A program made the translations under genes and the position numbers. A DNA stretch of 48,397 nt from positions 1 to 48,397 of IMG/VR virus record IMGVR_UViG_3300030019_000054; one strand, written 5' to 3'. Source of the DNA: a virus. Below, piece by piece: positions 15,409 to 24,898 of this stretch (position 1 is the first letter of the stretch; every line of letters begins with the position of its first letter). The notes under the pieces were generated by a model. It did no database searches, had not been told where the DNA came from, and saw only the letters and a list, made by a program, of their open reading frames with translations.

Positions 15409-18400
15409 ATGGCAAAAGGAGCGGGACAAAAACTGGGCACACTGTATTTCGACTTAGGGCTTAACGACGACCAATTCGCTAAGGATTGGGCAAAGACAAA
15501 AGCCAAATACGGCAAAGAGGTTAAGATGGATTTAGGCATAAACTCATCGGGTTTTGTCAAGGGAACCAATACCGCCAATTCCGCACAGAGGAACCTCGAC
15601 TCCCAGATGCGCCTTACCAATAAGACCATGATGTCCCAGCGAATGCTCGGGATGCAACTTTCAAACCAATTCGGAACCTTATTCTCAATCTATGCCGTAG
15701 AGCGGTTTATCGGAAAATTAGCCGAAGTGACTGGTATGTTCGAACTGCAACATGCGTCCATGAATGCCATCTTGCAGGACAAGGTTGCTGGCGACAAGAT
15801 TTTCGGTCAGATTAAATCCTTATCCGTAGAATCCCCATTCCGCTTCAAAGACCTTATATCATATACCAAACAGTTGGCGGCCTTTTCGATTCCGACCAAC
15901 GAGCTTTACGTTACCATGAAGAACTTGGCCGACGTATCTGCTGGACTTGGCGTAGACATGGGACGCATCACTCTTGCCTTTGGACAGGTTAAGGCTGCGT
16001 CGGTTCTTAGAGGGCAAGAATTGAGACAATTCACGGAGGCGGGCATCCCGTTGGTCGCCGAACTTGCCAAGAAATTTACCGAACTCGAAGGCCGAACCGT
16101 ATCCGCAGGTGAGGTATTTACTAAGATTTCCAAGCGTATGGTATCCTTCGGTATGGTTAAGGATATTTTTGATGACATGACATCGGCTGGCGGGAAGTTC
16201 TATAAGATGCAGGAAGTTCAGGCAGCCACGCTCGCAGGTAAGATTTCCAATTTGGCGGATGCTTTCGATATTGCGCTAGCTAAGATTGGTGGAAATGACG
16301 GTGGGCTGCTGAAAGGCGGAGTGGACATGCTGACTAATCTGACTTATCATTGGGAGGGCGTTGTAAAGGCAGTTGTAGCTTCCATTGCTGTTATCGGAAC
16401 ATATAAAACCGCAATGATATTTGCCACCGCTGCTACAAAAGGTTGGACGGCGGCGGAACTAATACAGTTTAATGTCACAAAAGCACTAACGGCAGCACAG
16501 ATATTTTTAAATAAAGTCATCGTAAAAAATCCATACGTGGCTATATCTGTGATACTCGTAGCCTTAGTAGGAGCTATGTGGGCGTTCCATGATGCGACCA
16601 CCGCTCAAGAAAAGGCTCAGATCAAATTAAACGAGCTAAATAAAAAAGCCGCAGAGCAAAAGGAGGCTTTATCTGGGAAAATAAACAAACTTGTAACTGT
16701 AATTAATTCTGAAACGTCCGCCGTATGGGAGCAGGTAAAAGCCTATAACGAACTACAGAAGGTGGCTCCGAAAATCACTGGCGGAAAGACGTTAGGGCAG
16801 TTTAAGGCGCAGGGTTCTGACTCTCAGCAGTACGCCATTTCTATATTCGAATCAGAGGCGGATGTGGCCTCGAAGGTTCAAGTGTATAAAGATGCAATAT
16901 CCAAACTGTCAAGTTTGAAGATGCCGCCTATATTTCAGGTAGATTGGAAAACATTTTCCGTAGTCAATAGCCAAGAGGTTGAAAAAAGGTATAAGAGCCA
17001 GCTCTTATTGGTTGGGCTTATGAAGCAAGAGCTTGATTCTATTAAACAAGCTAAAGATGAAGCGAACTTCTTATTACTGCCTGAAAAAACACGTTTAGAT
17101 ATATTGCACGGGCGTCAGAAGCTACTATTAGCAGAAAAGGAAAGGCTCACGGAAAATAGGAACTTGGTAATGGAAACTACCGATGGGTTAAGCGGGTGGG
17201 GACTCAATGCCGATCCATTTGAATTCAGACTTAAATCCATCAATCTCGAACTTGAAAAGACTGGGTTGATGCTCCGTGACGTAAAGCCCCCTGATTCTGA
17301 GCTTACGGCCAAGGAAAAGATTGAAAAGCAAATCAAAGCCTATCAGGAATTAATAGATGCCATGTCCGTAGCTGACGCCAAGAAATCCCCGTTAAAAGAC
17401 AAGATACGCGACTTGCAGGAATTACTGAAGGCTTATGACATACCAAATATCGCCAAGCAACAGAAATCAGCAGACGACAAAGCTGCCGATTCCTTAAAAG
17501 CCCGAATCAAACTTATCGAGGAAGCCTACGCGTGGTATGTCAAATTAATTGAGGCGCAAGGGTTTACGGTTGACAATGCGCCAACTTCGGTTAAAAGCAT
17601 GGCTAAATCTACGGTCAAGGCTGACAGTAGATATTCCAATGTTAATGTAAATGATAACGGAGTCCAATCCAACCTGCTCGGGTTACTTAATTCCAAATCG
17701 GCCAAAAGTAACGGGGCGCAAGTTTTGGCGGTGGTAGATGAAATAAATCAGAAGGTTTCAGATGCCAATATGCAAAAGGTTGTCGATAATAAGGTTATGC
17801 TTCAAAAGATTTACGACGACAATGAGGGGTTCTTGAAAAAGATGGCTGACGAAAATGCCAAGTATTCTAAGGAAATTGGTATTTTAGGAATGGGTTCAGA
17901 AGCTGGAAAAGAGGCTACTTTTAAACACAGCGAGGCGGTTAACGCCATCGAGGAAGAATATGCCAAGAGGTCTCAGGAATACAAGGATTTGATGTTGTGG
18001 ATTGCCGACATGTCGATAGCCGAGGTTCAGTCCGAAATGCAATCCCTTATGGCTACCTTAAAATCGGGTCACGCATCGTCTCCCGAACAACAGGCGGCTT
18101 GGCATCAAATGTATTTGGAGCTTGAAAAGAAATATAACGAACTCGTAGCCAACAAGGCCAAGGCGGACAAGGACACCTCTTACAAGGATTTCAAGAAAAC
18201 CGTAACCGCCCTGAATAATGTGCAGTCGGCGGTGGACGATTTGATTGGTGCGTTTGATAATATGGATGCTGGGGTTAAGGCAACACTTACTGCAATATCC
18301 GCTACGGCCACGGGGACTATAAAAATATTGGAAGGCATATCGGCTGCTTCCGCCGCTGGAATTGGGGCTGCCGAAAAGGCGTCGGTGATATTGACGGTAA

Positions 18401-19605
18401 TATCGGCTGCGATACAAATATTGGCCGCAATAACAAAAGCATTTTCCGATGCCGAGAAGGATAGGCAGGCTGAAATCCAGAAATCGACAGAGGAGTATCT
18501 GACTATGCTTAATGTCCTACGTGATATAAATGCGGAACTTCGGGACAGCTCCACCATGAATATATTCGGGGATGATAAGTGGGCGAAGGGAAAAACAGCA
18601 GTTATAGACATGGGCGCATCCCTAAAGGATTTTGGGGATATTATGGACTCCATAATTACGAAGTCCGTTAACTTATGGTCTAAGGGTGGAGGCCCAGACT
18701 TGATGAGCATAATGCCACTATTTGATAAGGCGGGGGCTGCAATGCTTAATATGAATAAAGCTGATTTTGAAAAGACGGCCAATACTTATTTTTCAGATTT
18801 AACGAGGGTTTTTAAGGACTTCGACTATGCGGCGGCCAAGGCGTTGTCAGCCAGCGGAGAACTTAGCAAGGAGAGTCAGGTTTATGTGGATGGATTGATT
18901 TCCGCATACGAGGATTATAAAACCGCAATAACCGAAATGTCCGACTATCTTTCCGGCGTATTCGGTTCCGTAGGTTCTTCCATCATGGACTCCATTACCG
19001 AGAACATGGGCAGCGTCAAGGACGCGGTAGACGACATGACGGGGTATGTTTCGGACGCGCTGTGGCAAATGGTTGAGGATATTGCGTACAGTAAATATTT
19101 CGCTACAATCTTCGGGTCAATACAAAATGAGATATTGGCGGCAATGGGAGACGCTAATCCAGATGATGCAACCCAGTCTGCTGACATCTTCGCCAAATAT
19201 ATGGCAAGCTTGGGAACGGCAACAGAGGATGCTAACGCCTATATGACCACGCTAAAGGATTATCTGGCAGCCGCAGGTTTTGACGTGACCGCCTTTGACA
19301 AGACTTCTTCACCCACTTCCCTCAAATCCAATATCGAAAACATCAAGGAGGACACCGCCACCAAGCTTGCAGGGTACATTGCAGGAATCGCACAGAATTC
19401 CGTAGCCGGACGTTACCAAATGGCTATGATTACCTCGGCCTTGACCGAGGACGGCATAATGATTAAGTCGGAAGGGCTGATGCAGGAGGTTCGGGAAAAT
19501 ATCGGGGCGATGCGAGCCAACTCTGACCTCATGACAAGAGTGATGGGGAGGTTTGATTCCTGCATTTTCTCAGCCCCCAACGGAACCGCTATCAGGGTGG
19601 GTTAA
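15409..19605 (+). CDS. tail tape measure protein
   Basis: 1398 aa, largest of the tail-shaft genes. The N-terminal region has the tape-measure pattern (FRFKDLISYTKQLAAF, LGVDMGRITLAFGQV, GQELRQFTEAGIPLV). Hydrophobic segments lie at about 322-345, 376-394 and 960-1010, with long helical stretches between. It sets tail length and probably helps DNA cross the envelope. It starts 8 nt after the chaperone fusion. An exact repeat copy is at 15969, in the conserved TMP segment. Confidence 0.92.
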   Translation: MAKGAGQKLGTLYFDLGLNDDQFAKDWAKTKAKYGKEVKMDLGINSSGFVKGTNTANSAQRNLDSQMRLTNKTMMSQRMLGMQLSNQFGTLFSIYAVERFIGKLAEVTGMFELQHASMNAILQDKVAGDKIFGQIKSLSVESPFRFKDLISYTKQLAAFSIPTNELYVTMKNLADVSAGLGVDMGRITLAFGQVKAASVLRGQELRQFTEAGIPLVAELAKKFTELEGRTVSAGEVFTKISKRMVSFGMVKDIFDDMTSAGGKFYKMQEVQAATLAGKISNLADAFDIALAKIGGNDGGLLKGGVDMLTNLTYHWEGVVKAVVASIAVIGTYKTAMIFATAATKGWTAAELIQFNVTKALTAAQIFLNKVIVKNPYVAISVILVALVGAMWAFHDATTAQEKAQIKLNELNKKAAEQKEALSGKINKLVTVINSETSAVWEQVKAYNELQKVAPKITGGKTLGQFKAQGSDSQQYAISIFESEADVASKVQVYKDAISKLSSLKMPPIFQVDWKTFSVVNSQEVEKRYKSQLLLVGLMKQELDSIKQAKDEANFLLLPEKTRLDILHGRQKLLLAEKERLTENRNLVMETTDGLSGWGLNADPFEFRLKSINLELEKTGLMLRDVKPPDSELTAKEKIEKQIKAYQELIDAMSVADAKKSPLKDKIRDLQELLKAYDIPNIAKQQKSADDKAADSLKARIKLIEEAYAWYVKLIEAQGFTVDNAPTSVKSMAKSTVKADSRYSNVNVNDNGVQSNLLGLLNSKSAKSNGAQVLAVVDEINQKVSDANMQKVVDNKVMLQKIYDDNEGFLKKMADENAKYSKEIGILGMGSEAGKEATFKHSEAVNAIEEEYAKRSQEYKDLMLWIADMSIAEVQSEMQSLMATLKSGHASSPEQQAAWHQMYLELEKKYNELVANKAKADKDTSYKDFKKTVTALNNVQSAVDDLIGAFDNMDAGVKATLTAISATATGTIKILEGISAASAAGIGAAEKASVILTVISAAIQILAAITKAFSDAEKDRQAEIQKSTEEYLTMLNVLRDINAELRDSSTMNIFGDDKWAKGKTAVIDMGASLKDFGDIMDSIITKSVNLWSKGGGPDLMSIMPLFDKAGAAMLNMNKADFEKTANTYFSDLTRVFKDFDYAAAKALSASGELSKESQVYVDGLISAYEDYKTAITEMSDYLSGVFGSVGSSIMDSITENMGSVKDAVDDMTGYVSDALWQMVEDIAYSKYFATIFGSIQNEILAAMGDANPDDATQSADIFAKYMASLGTATEDANAYMTTLKDYLAAAGFDVTAFDKTSSPTSLKSNIENIKEDTATKLAGYIAGIAQNSVAGRYQMAMITSALTEDGIMIKSEGLMQEVRENIGAMRANSDLMTRVMGRFDSCIFSAPNGTAIRVG

Positions 19606-19623
19606 AACTCCCCCTTTCAAAGT

Positions 19624-19654
19624 TTTGAAATTATTAACATTTCGCTTACCTTCA
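19624..19654 (+). promoter_or_regulatory. weaker promoter before the distal tail gene
   Basis: TTTG (19624-19627), 19 bp, TACCTTCA (19647-19654). The -33 side (AAAGTTTTGAAATTATTAACA) matches the phage promoter family, but the -7 box has two mismatches. Confidence 0.4.
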
Positions 19655-19673
19655 CGCTTTAACCAACCATAAC

Positions 19674-20363
19674 ATGTCAGCACTCTTGCCATCATATATT
19701 CAAAAAGGTACAGACGCACGGAAGGATCTGGACGTTACTTACGGCATCCTCTTAAAGAGCATCCCATTCAAGCCGTTCTCAGAGCTGAAGGATTTGCCCG
19801 TGCGCGACTGGCCTGATGAGCAGGGCGACGACGAGTACATTCCCGCAAATCCTGTATTTAAGGCTTACGAGACTTCGGTAGAACTTATCTATACAGGTCT
19901 GACAAATACTGCCCGTCAAATGATATACTCCATGTTGCAGTATATTCAAGGAGCGGAATTCAATATTTTCGATACATTCAAACGCACGGGAATTCGCTGC
20001 CGATACGTGGGCTACGAGGACTCGGCCTATTATAACAAGGAGAGGCAGTCAGTTGAATTTTCCGTAAAGGTAAAAGTAAACAATCCGCTTAGCTACGGCA
20101 TTCCACTCGACCTCGGCTCATTCTCGGCATATTGCGAGTGTAACATGACGCTATATTGGGCTGACGGAACTTCGGACGTTAAGACTCAAGGGGATATAGT
20201 CTCGGAGACTATCATAGCAGGGAATGAATTCCTTATTGTAGTTCCGAGCAAACTTGCAACAATCAACTCGCTCAACTGGGCTGACTCCTTAGTTCGCCTA
20301 ACCACGACAGGATACGACAGGATACTTTCATATACGGGCGTCAGATACGTGCCGTCAGCCTAA
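19674..20363 (+). CDS. putative distal tail protein
   Basis: 229 aa directly after the tape measure, the place of Dit-type proteins that cap the tail tube and anchor fibres. It is beta-rich with many aromatic residues. The family is not recognised by motif, so the call rests on order. The exact repeat CACTCTTGCC begins 4 nt after the ATG (19681), encoding SALLPSY. Confidence 0.55.
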   Translation: MSALLPSYIQKGTDARKDLDVTYGILLKSIPFKPFSELKDLPVRDWPDEQGDDEYIPANPVFKAYETSVELIYTGLTNTARQMIYSMLQYIQGAEFNIFDTFKRTGIRCRYVGYEDSAYYNKERQSVEFSVKVKVNNPLSYGIPLDLGSFSAYCECNMTLYWADGTSDVKTQGDIVSETIIAGNEFLIVVPSKLATINSLNWADSLVRLTTTGYDRILSYTGVRYVPSA

Positions 20364-20364
20364 T

Positions 20365-20374
20365 CACTCTTGCC
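20365..20374 (+). repeat. intergenic copy of CACTCTTGCC
   Basis: Exact copy between the distal tail gene stop and the tail fibre ATG. Being noncoding, it shows that the motif is kept as DNA or RNA and not for a peptide. Confidence 0.9.
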
Positions 20375-20432
20375 ACTCCACAAGAGGAGCGCCCCAATCA
20401 AATCAAACCAAACAAACTAACACCATACGACC

Positions 20433-23400
20433 ATGCCTCAATTACCATTATCAGACCTCGAACTAACTCAGGTAAGGTTAATCATACCAGCCTTCGAGAA
20501 CGGAAAGACAATCACCGCATTAACTCCTGCCACCGTCATTGACGAAACTGAAACTATCGAAATAAGTCAGGCGGGGAACAGCAAGAAAGTGGCGCTGGCT
20601 TTGGCGCTAAGTAAAAGGGCGCAACTGGTGGGAGGAAAGGTTCCAATGGCACAATTGCCGAATATGGTAGATGTGGCGGATGCGGTAGTTGCTGCACGAT
20701 TAGCTGAAACCAATGCCGAAATTGCGCAAGGGATCACGGTTGCCGCCGAAGCACAAACATTGATTTACCGGGATGCAGCCGCCTCTATGGTTACGTTCGG
20801 CCCAGCCATGCCACCGTATGCAGATTTAGCCGCATTGATAGCCGCAAACCCTGACCATGCACGTACGCACCTGACAATTGCAGACGGTAATTGGAACTAT
20901 TGGAACGGGGCTACTTTCGTGGCGGGTGGGGCATATCAGACGGCTTTGGGAGTTTCGCAGACAGTTGGGACGAGTACGGTTAATGTGCCGAGTGAATATG
21001 CGGTAAAGACCGAATTAAACTTAAAACTGGATGCCTATATAGGTAATATAAATAATCATGCCCTGTTCGTGAACTCGACAAATTTATTTGATTGCACGAA
21101 AATATACGCAGGTAAAAATTCGACCACGGACGATGCGAACATAGGAAAATCATACCTCTCTTTATTAGAAGATAATGCGGGGCGTTGGGATTCAGGGCTT
21201 GTTCGGGTTAAAGTAGGAAAAACTTATTATCTGTATTTTAATACAGCCGCCACAACACCATATATATCCGTATGGGATAAAAATGGCCTTCTTTTAAGGA
21301 TAATCCCTGGATCAGCCAATGTCACAATAGCGGAGGGTGAAGAATATATATCATGGTGGTCTATCAACGGATTTTCGGCCTCTAATATAATGTGCATTGA
21401 GGGATCGGAAGCTCCAGCTATTTATATTCCATACAGTGCATTTGCAGAGGTTGGCGATAATAGAATGATGTTTGGTTCGGATATTATAACATCAGAAGCA
21501 AAAACAAATATCTCAAAAATTTCAAAAAACGTTGGAAAAAATAAATTTAATAAGGCTACCATTACAACGGGATATGAGTTTAATTATCTTGGGGTCAAAA
21601 GCGTAAATGCCGGTTCTGCAATTACTGACTATATGAAGGTTGAGGCCGGATCAACCAGAATACAAAATAGCGCATTCCCCTACGTTTATAACGTATTCTA
21701 TGATAAGGATTTAGAAATAGTATCTATTTTTGAGTCTTTAGATACCCCACAAGTCGTTCCCGCAAAAGCAGAGTATGAAAGACGTGCATTTTATTGGGGT
21801 ATAGGGCAAGGGCGGGAAGATAGATTGCAGGTCGAGATAGGAAGTGTATCTACCGTATATGAAGATTATACCGAATTAAACGGATTACTAAACCCCGTCG
21901 TAACGACATTAACGTGCAAGCGAACAGGAACAAGCGGTATTGATGCAGATTTTTGCGGCTTGAATGCTATTTGGGATGCAAGAGAATATATCGTTTCCGT
22001 AGGCGACAACAGCCCAAGCAAGAGGTATCGTGTTGTTTTTGAGGGGCATTTTTTATTTACAGACCCCTCGGAATTTGAAGCAGAATGGCTGCATGAGCCA
22101 AGTATAATCGTAGGACTTGATTATGTCGAATATATCGGACTTGGTTCTGATAAATCCATTGTTGAAATCAGGTTGCCATCCGGATGCGTCTTTCCGCATA
22201 GTTCATACTTCGGAAGAGATTTAACTTATACAGATTATCAACCGATTGCTACAAACGCATTCAGTTCGGTATTTAATATGCAGGCAATTGGTGGAGGCAC
22301 TCGCTATGTATTTCACATCGAATATTCAGATATACCCGCAAAACAAATCCATGTCAAAGACTGCGTCCTTTCGAGTAATTTTGAAGGTCGTGGATATGAT
22401 ACCATCTTTGGAACAGGTGGAGGCCCGCAGTTTGATTGGCTAATTGAACGCTGCAAATTAAGAAGCAAAAACAATACGGCCACTACCGCCTTTGCGTATC
22501 ACACGAAATTGGACAATGTTGATATTGCAGCTTCAAGATCAACTATTAAAATTGTGGATTGCGATTTTGATATTCCTTCTGGAAACTCAGTTTCCATTTC
22601 AGTATATGAATACAATCGAAGGGATTTGCTTATCATTGAAAATTGCAGATGGAGCAGCCCATTGACATCAATCTATGTCCACGCCAATAACGGAAGCAAA
22701 AGAGCCATTGGGACAATTCCCGAAGTGCGTTCTGGTGGCCCATCAAGATTGGCATATATTGAACCAACAACTATTTTCGGACTCAGAGTAACAACAAATA
22801 CTGGCGCAAATACGTCTGTGCGATTTGATGAAACCTGTTCAGCCTTCGCCATAGTAGGAAATGCAGGTCAATCTGCGGAGGAGCGTCTTGATTGGGATGC
22901 AATAAAAGTGAATGGATACGAATATAAAGATGATACTGTTGGGGCAAATGCGTATGCTTGCGGATGGGTTAATATTGACCCAACATCAGGCAGCAGTTTG
23001 GGGGTTATCCTTGGCGATTGCTCTGGAACTTCCAAAACTCTGACAATAATAATTAATGGCACAAGCCATGATGTTGTGTTTGATTCCGACCTAACAGCAG
23101 AAACAAATACCAATATTATAACCGCTATAAATACCGTGATTAGTAGTGTTGCAACTTGTGACACATTTAATCCTGAATTTAATATGTTCCCTACATTCTC
23201 GTCTTATAAAAATGGCTTTTTGAACGTGGATACAGAAACGATTTTCAAAGGGATGGGCATTATTAAAACAGGCATATCTTCAATTCGTAGAGCTAAGCAG
23301 TCTGACGGTCATATCGATGGTATTTCACTTGATACCATTTTTAGAGGTCAAAAAGGAAGGATAAACGAAGATGGAATAATGTACAATAAGGATGATACTA

Positions 23401-23558
23401 CCGAAATCCATTATAACAATATTTACCCGACACTTACCAGTCTTTTGTATGGTAATTTGTTGAGTATTCACCCCACTAATGACGGAGAATTTGTCGAGGA
23501 TGCTTCCGCCCCTGTGCTGACATCTCTTTCAAGCGATGTCGTGAAATTTGTAAAATAA
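20433..23558 (+). CDS. tail fibre / tailspike with beta-helix domain
   Basis: 1041 aa. The N-terminal 200 residues look like a virion anchor with an Ala-rich helical stretch (about 75-120) and a WNYWNGATFVAGG segment. The rest has the short-strand repetitive pattern of a right-handed beta-helix (IVDCDFDIPSG, LLIIENCRW). From about codon 205 base composition turns distinctly more AT-rich than neighbouring genes, suggesting that the host-range part was swapped in. It probably binds or cleaves a surface polysaccharide. Confidence 0.75.
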   Translation: MPQLPLSDLELTQVRLIIPAFENGKTITALTPATVIDETETIEISQAGNSKKVALALALSKRAQLVGGKVPMAQLPNMVDVADAVVAARLAETNAEIAQGITVAAEAQTLIYRDAAASMVTFGPAMPPYADLAALIAANPDHARTHLTIADGNWNYWNGATFVAGGAYQTALGVSQTVGTSTVNVPSEYAVKTELNLKLDAYIGNINNHALFVNSTNLFDCTKIYAGKNSTTDDANIGKSYLSLLEDNAGRWDSGLVRVKVGKTYYLYFNTAATTPYISVWDKNGLLLRIIPGSANVTIAEGEEYISWWSINGFSASNIMCIEGSEAPAIYIPYSAFAEVGDNRMMFGSDIITSEAKTNISKISKNVGKNKFNKATITTGYEFNYLGVKSVNAGSAITDYMKVEAGSTRIQNSAFPYVYNVFYDKDLEIVSIFESLDTPQVVPAKAEYERRAFYWGIGQGREDRLQVEIGSVSTVYEDYTELNGLLNPVVTTLTCKRTGTSGIDADFCGLNAIWDAREYIVSVGDNSPSKRYRVVFEGHFLFTDPSEFEAEWLHEPSIIVGLDYVEYIGLGSDKSIVEIRLPSGCVFPHSSYFGRDLTYTDYQPIATNAFSSVFNMQAIGGGTRYVFHIEYSDIPAKQIHVKDCVLSSNFEGRGYDTIFGTGGGPQFDWLIERCKLRSKNNTATTAFAYHTKLDNVDIAASRSTIKIVDCDFDIPSGNSVSISVYEYNRRDLLIIENCRWSSPLTSIYVHANNGSKRAIGTIPEVRSGGPSRLAYIEPTTIFGLRVTTNTGANTSVRFDETCSAFAIVGNAGQSAEERLDWDAIKVNGYEYKDDTVGANAYACGWVNIDPTSGSSLGVILGDCSGTSKTLTIIINGTSHDVVFDSDLTAETNTNIITAINTVISSVATCDTFNPEFNMFPTFSSYKNGFLNVDTETIFKGMGIIKTGISSIRRAKQSDGHIDGISLDTIFRGQKGRINEDGIMYNKDDTTEIHYNNIYPTLTSLLYGNLLSIHPTNDGEFVEDASAPVLTSLSSDVVKFVK

Positions 23559-23661
23559 TATTTAAACGAATCCATTAAAGCACGCAATCCCTTCCTGCTT
23601 TGATTCATCCAATACCTATAAAAATTATGAGGTACACAAAGATTCTCGTTTCTTAAAAAAT

Positions 23662-23686
23662 GACCAGGAGTAGTAAGCTCCTGGTC
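23662..23686. terminator. hairpin in the 23.56-23.80 kb gap
   Basis: GACCAGGAG (23662-23670) pairs with CTCCTGGTC (23678-23686). The T run (TTTTTT) follows only when read on the - strand. It may block antisense transcription or end the fibre mRNA less efficiently. The remaining gap (23559-23796) holds no convincing gene. Confidence 0.5.
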
Positions 23687-23796
23687 GCTGATGGCTCTCT
23701 GACCTTCCATCAACCCTGACGATGGAGGCGAATTGCAAAACTTTATTTAAACGCTCAAACCAATTAACCCGACTATAAACTTCAAACAACAAAACA

Positions 23797-23883
23797 ATGA
23801 AAACATTCATGCCCACTCCTGACGATGGAAGTCCAATACTTCCACCCGACGTTCCTCCGACCGTACCACCGTTGAAAAACTAA
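23797..23883 (+). CDS. proline-rich 28-aa peptide
   Basis: ATG 23797 to TAA 23881-23883: MKTFMPTPDDGSPILPP and a second PP-rich stretch. It lies 6 nt before the DUF4402 gene and could be a leader peptide or a small lipobox-less secreted product. CCTGACGATGGA occurs in it (23818-23829) and also 103 bp upstream (23715-23726), a sign of local duplication. Confidence 0.4.
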   Translation: MKTFMPTPDDGSPILPPDVPPTVPPLKN

Positions 23884-23886
23884 ATC

Positions 23887-24273
23887 ATGCACATAAGATA
23901 CCTACTGCTTGCAATATTGCTATGTCCGTTCACTATAACGGCTCAGACTTTCGGGCACATTAGTTCAACTGGAGAGTTGACCTCTACTGGATCCATATCT
24001 TTCTCTGGTGGAACTCAAGGTGGCGGGCATTTTACATTACAAGGGCAGCCGTCGGCGAATATCTTAATGATACTTCCGACGGCTGCTACTATATCCAACG
24101 GGAAGACTACCGTTCAATGCTCATTCTTCACCTCCAATCTATTAGGAGGAAGGGGTACGCTTGGCACAACTGGCTTACTTTTAGTCAAAATTGGATGCAC
24201 TTTAACAATTGGGACGCTCGTTACGGCTGGCGTCTACGTTGGAACTTATAATATATCGTGCAATTATCAATAG
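23887..24273 (+). CDS. secreted DUF4402-like protein, short
   Basis: 128 aa with a clear signal peptide (hydrophobic core residues 5-16, cleavage near TAQ). The mature part is a shortened DUF4402-type beta domain: GGTQGGGHFTLQGQPSAN, then SNLLGGRGTLG, CTLTIGTLVTAG and the closing GVYVGTYNISCNYQ. It is homologous to the facing gene at 24283-24765. The product would be exported by the host, which suggests lysogenic conversion rather than a virion role. Confidence 0.7.
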   Translation: MHIRYLLLAILLCPFTITAQTFGHISSTGELTSTGSISFSGGTQGGGHFTLQGQPSANILMILPTAATISNGKTTVQCSFFTSNLLGGRGTLGTTGLLLVKIGCTLTIGTLVTAGVYVGTYNISCNYQ

Positions 24274-24294
24274 TCAACTCGGCTATTGATAATT
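24262..24294. repeat. 12-bp perfect inverted repeat joining two convergent genes
   Basis: AATTATCAATAG (24262-24273) and CTATTGATAATT (24283-24294) are the 3' ends of the two DUF4402 genes, each encoding NYQ then stop, with 9 bp between. It may act as a terminator, be a trace of inverted duplication, or be a recombination site. Confidence 0.9.
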
Positions 24295-24765
24295 AGCTAC
24301 CACCTCAAAACCTCCGGAATACGAGCCAAAAACAAAGTTCGCAGGGATGGTGAGTTTGCCAGCTATTGACACCGAGGCGGTTCCGTTGGCGTCCGCCAAG
24401 CCCACGCTATTTGTTAAATTTGATGTGAAGTCGGTTATGTAAAGCTGATTAGTTCCACTACTGAGCATGCAACTCAGCGGAAGACTAACTACGAACGAAC
24501 TATTCGGCATTGCCACGACCGAGAATATCGAAGGTGAAACAGCTCCTTTGGAAACTACCCCGCCAGATGTAGTGATGGTGGCGTTAGGCGACAGCGTAAC
24601 GGTTCCCCCCGCGGTCGCTGTGATGGTTCCGAAGTCAAGCCAGTTAAGCTCGAACATAGAGAACCCCTTTGTCACTGTCACTTTCGCATGACCGAAATAA
24701 GACTGGGATGATACGGAGAATACCATGGTTAAAATGGCAAGAGTGATGAGCATTTGTTTCTTCAT
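24283..24765 (-). CDS. secreted DUF4402 protein
   Basis: 160 aa from ATG 24765 (MKKQMLITLAIL), preferred over an upstream ATG at 24801 because it gives a standard signal peptide. DUF4402 signature: WLDFGTITATAGGTVTLSP, NLTNSVGLADANGTASVSI, AGKLTIPANFVFGSYSGGF and final VANYQ. DUF4402 proteins are exported beta-sandwich proteins of Bacteroidota and Proteobacteria. It is a lone - gene among + tail genes, with its own -7 box at 24799-24806. An exact repeat copy lies in the signal peptide, sense strand (24736-24745). Confidence 0.8.
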   Translation of the reverse strand: MKKQMLITLAILTMVFSVSSQSYFGHAKVTVTKGFSMFELNWLDFGTITATAGGTVTLSPNATITTSGGVVSKGAVSPSIFSVVAMPNSSFVVSLPLSCMLSSGTNQLYITDFTSNLTNSVGLADANGTASVSIAGKLTIPANFVFGSYSGGFEVVANYQ

Positions 24766-24798
24766 AATTTTATAGTTTAGTTGGTTAATAATTTTCCC

Positions 24799-24806
24799 CA
24801 AAGATA
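24799..24806 (-). promoter_or_regulatory. -7 box for the DUF4402 gene
   Basis: TATCTTTG on the - strand, 34 nt before the ATG at 24765. No good -33 TTTG at the standard distance. It is back to back with the + promoter at 24845-24875. Confidence 0.4.
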
Positions 24807-24844
24807 CTCATTTCCTTCCCAACTAAAACATTCTTGTCCAAAGT

Positions 24845-24875
24845 TTTGCATACTTTAACACTTTAGCTATATTTG
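24845..24875 (+). promoter_or_regulatory. promoter for tail tip and lysis genes
   Basis: TTTG (24845-24848), 19 bp, TATATTTG (24868-24875), within AAAGTTTTGCATACTTTAAC, almost the same as the 14466 promoter. Confidence 0.8.
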
Positions 24876-24898
24876 GGGGTTAAAATTAGCCCACGCTT

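Noticed and set aside
23468-23713. 81-codon - strand frame after the fibre gene
   Set aside because: Overlaps the fibre 3' end and the hairpin; no promoter or coding pattern.
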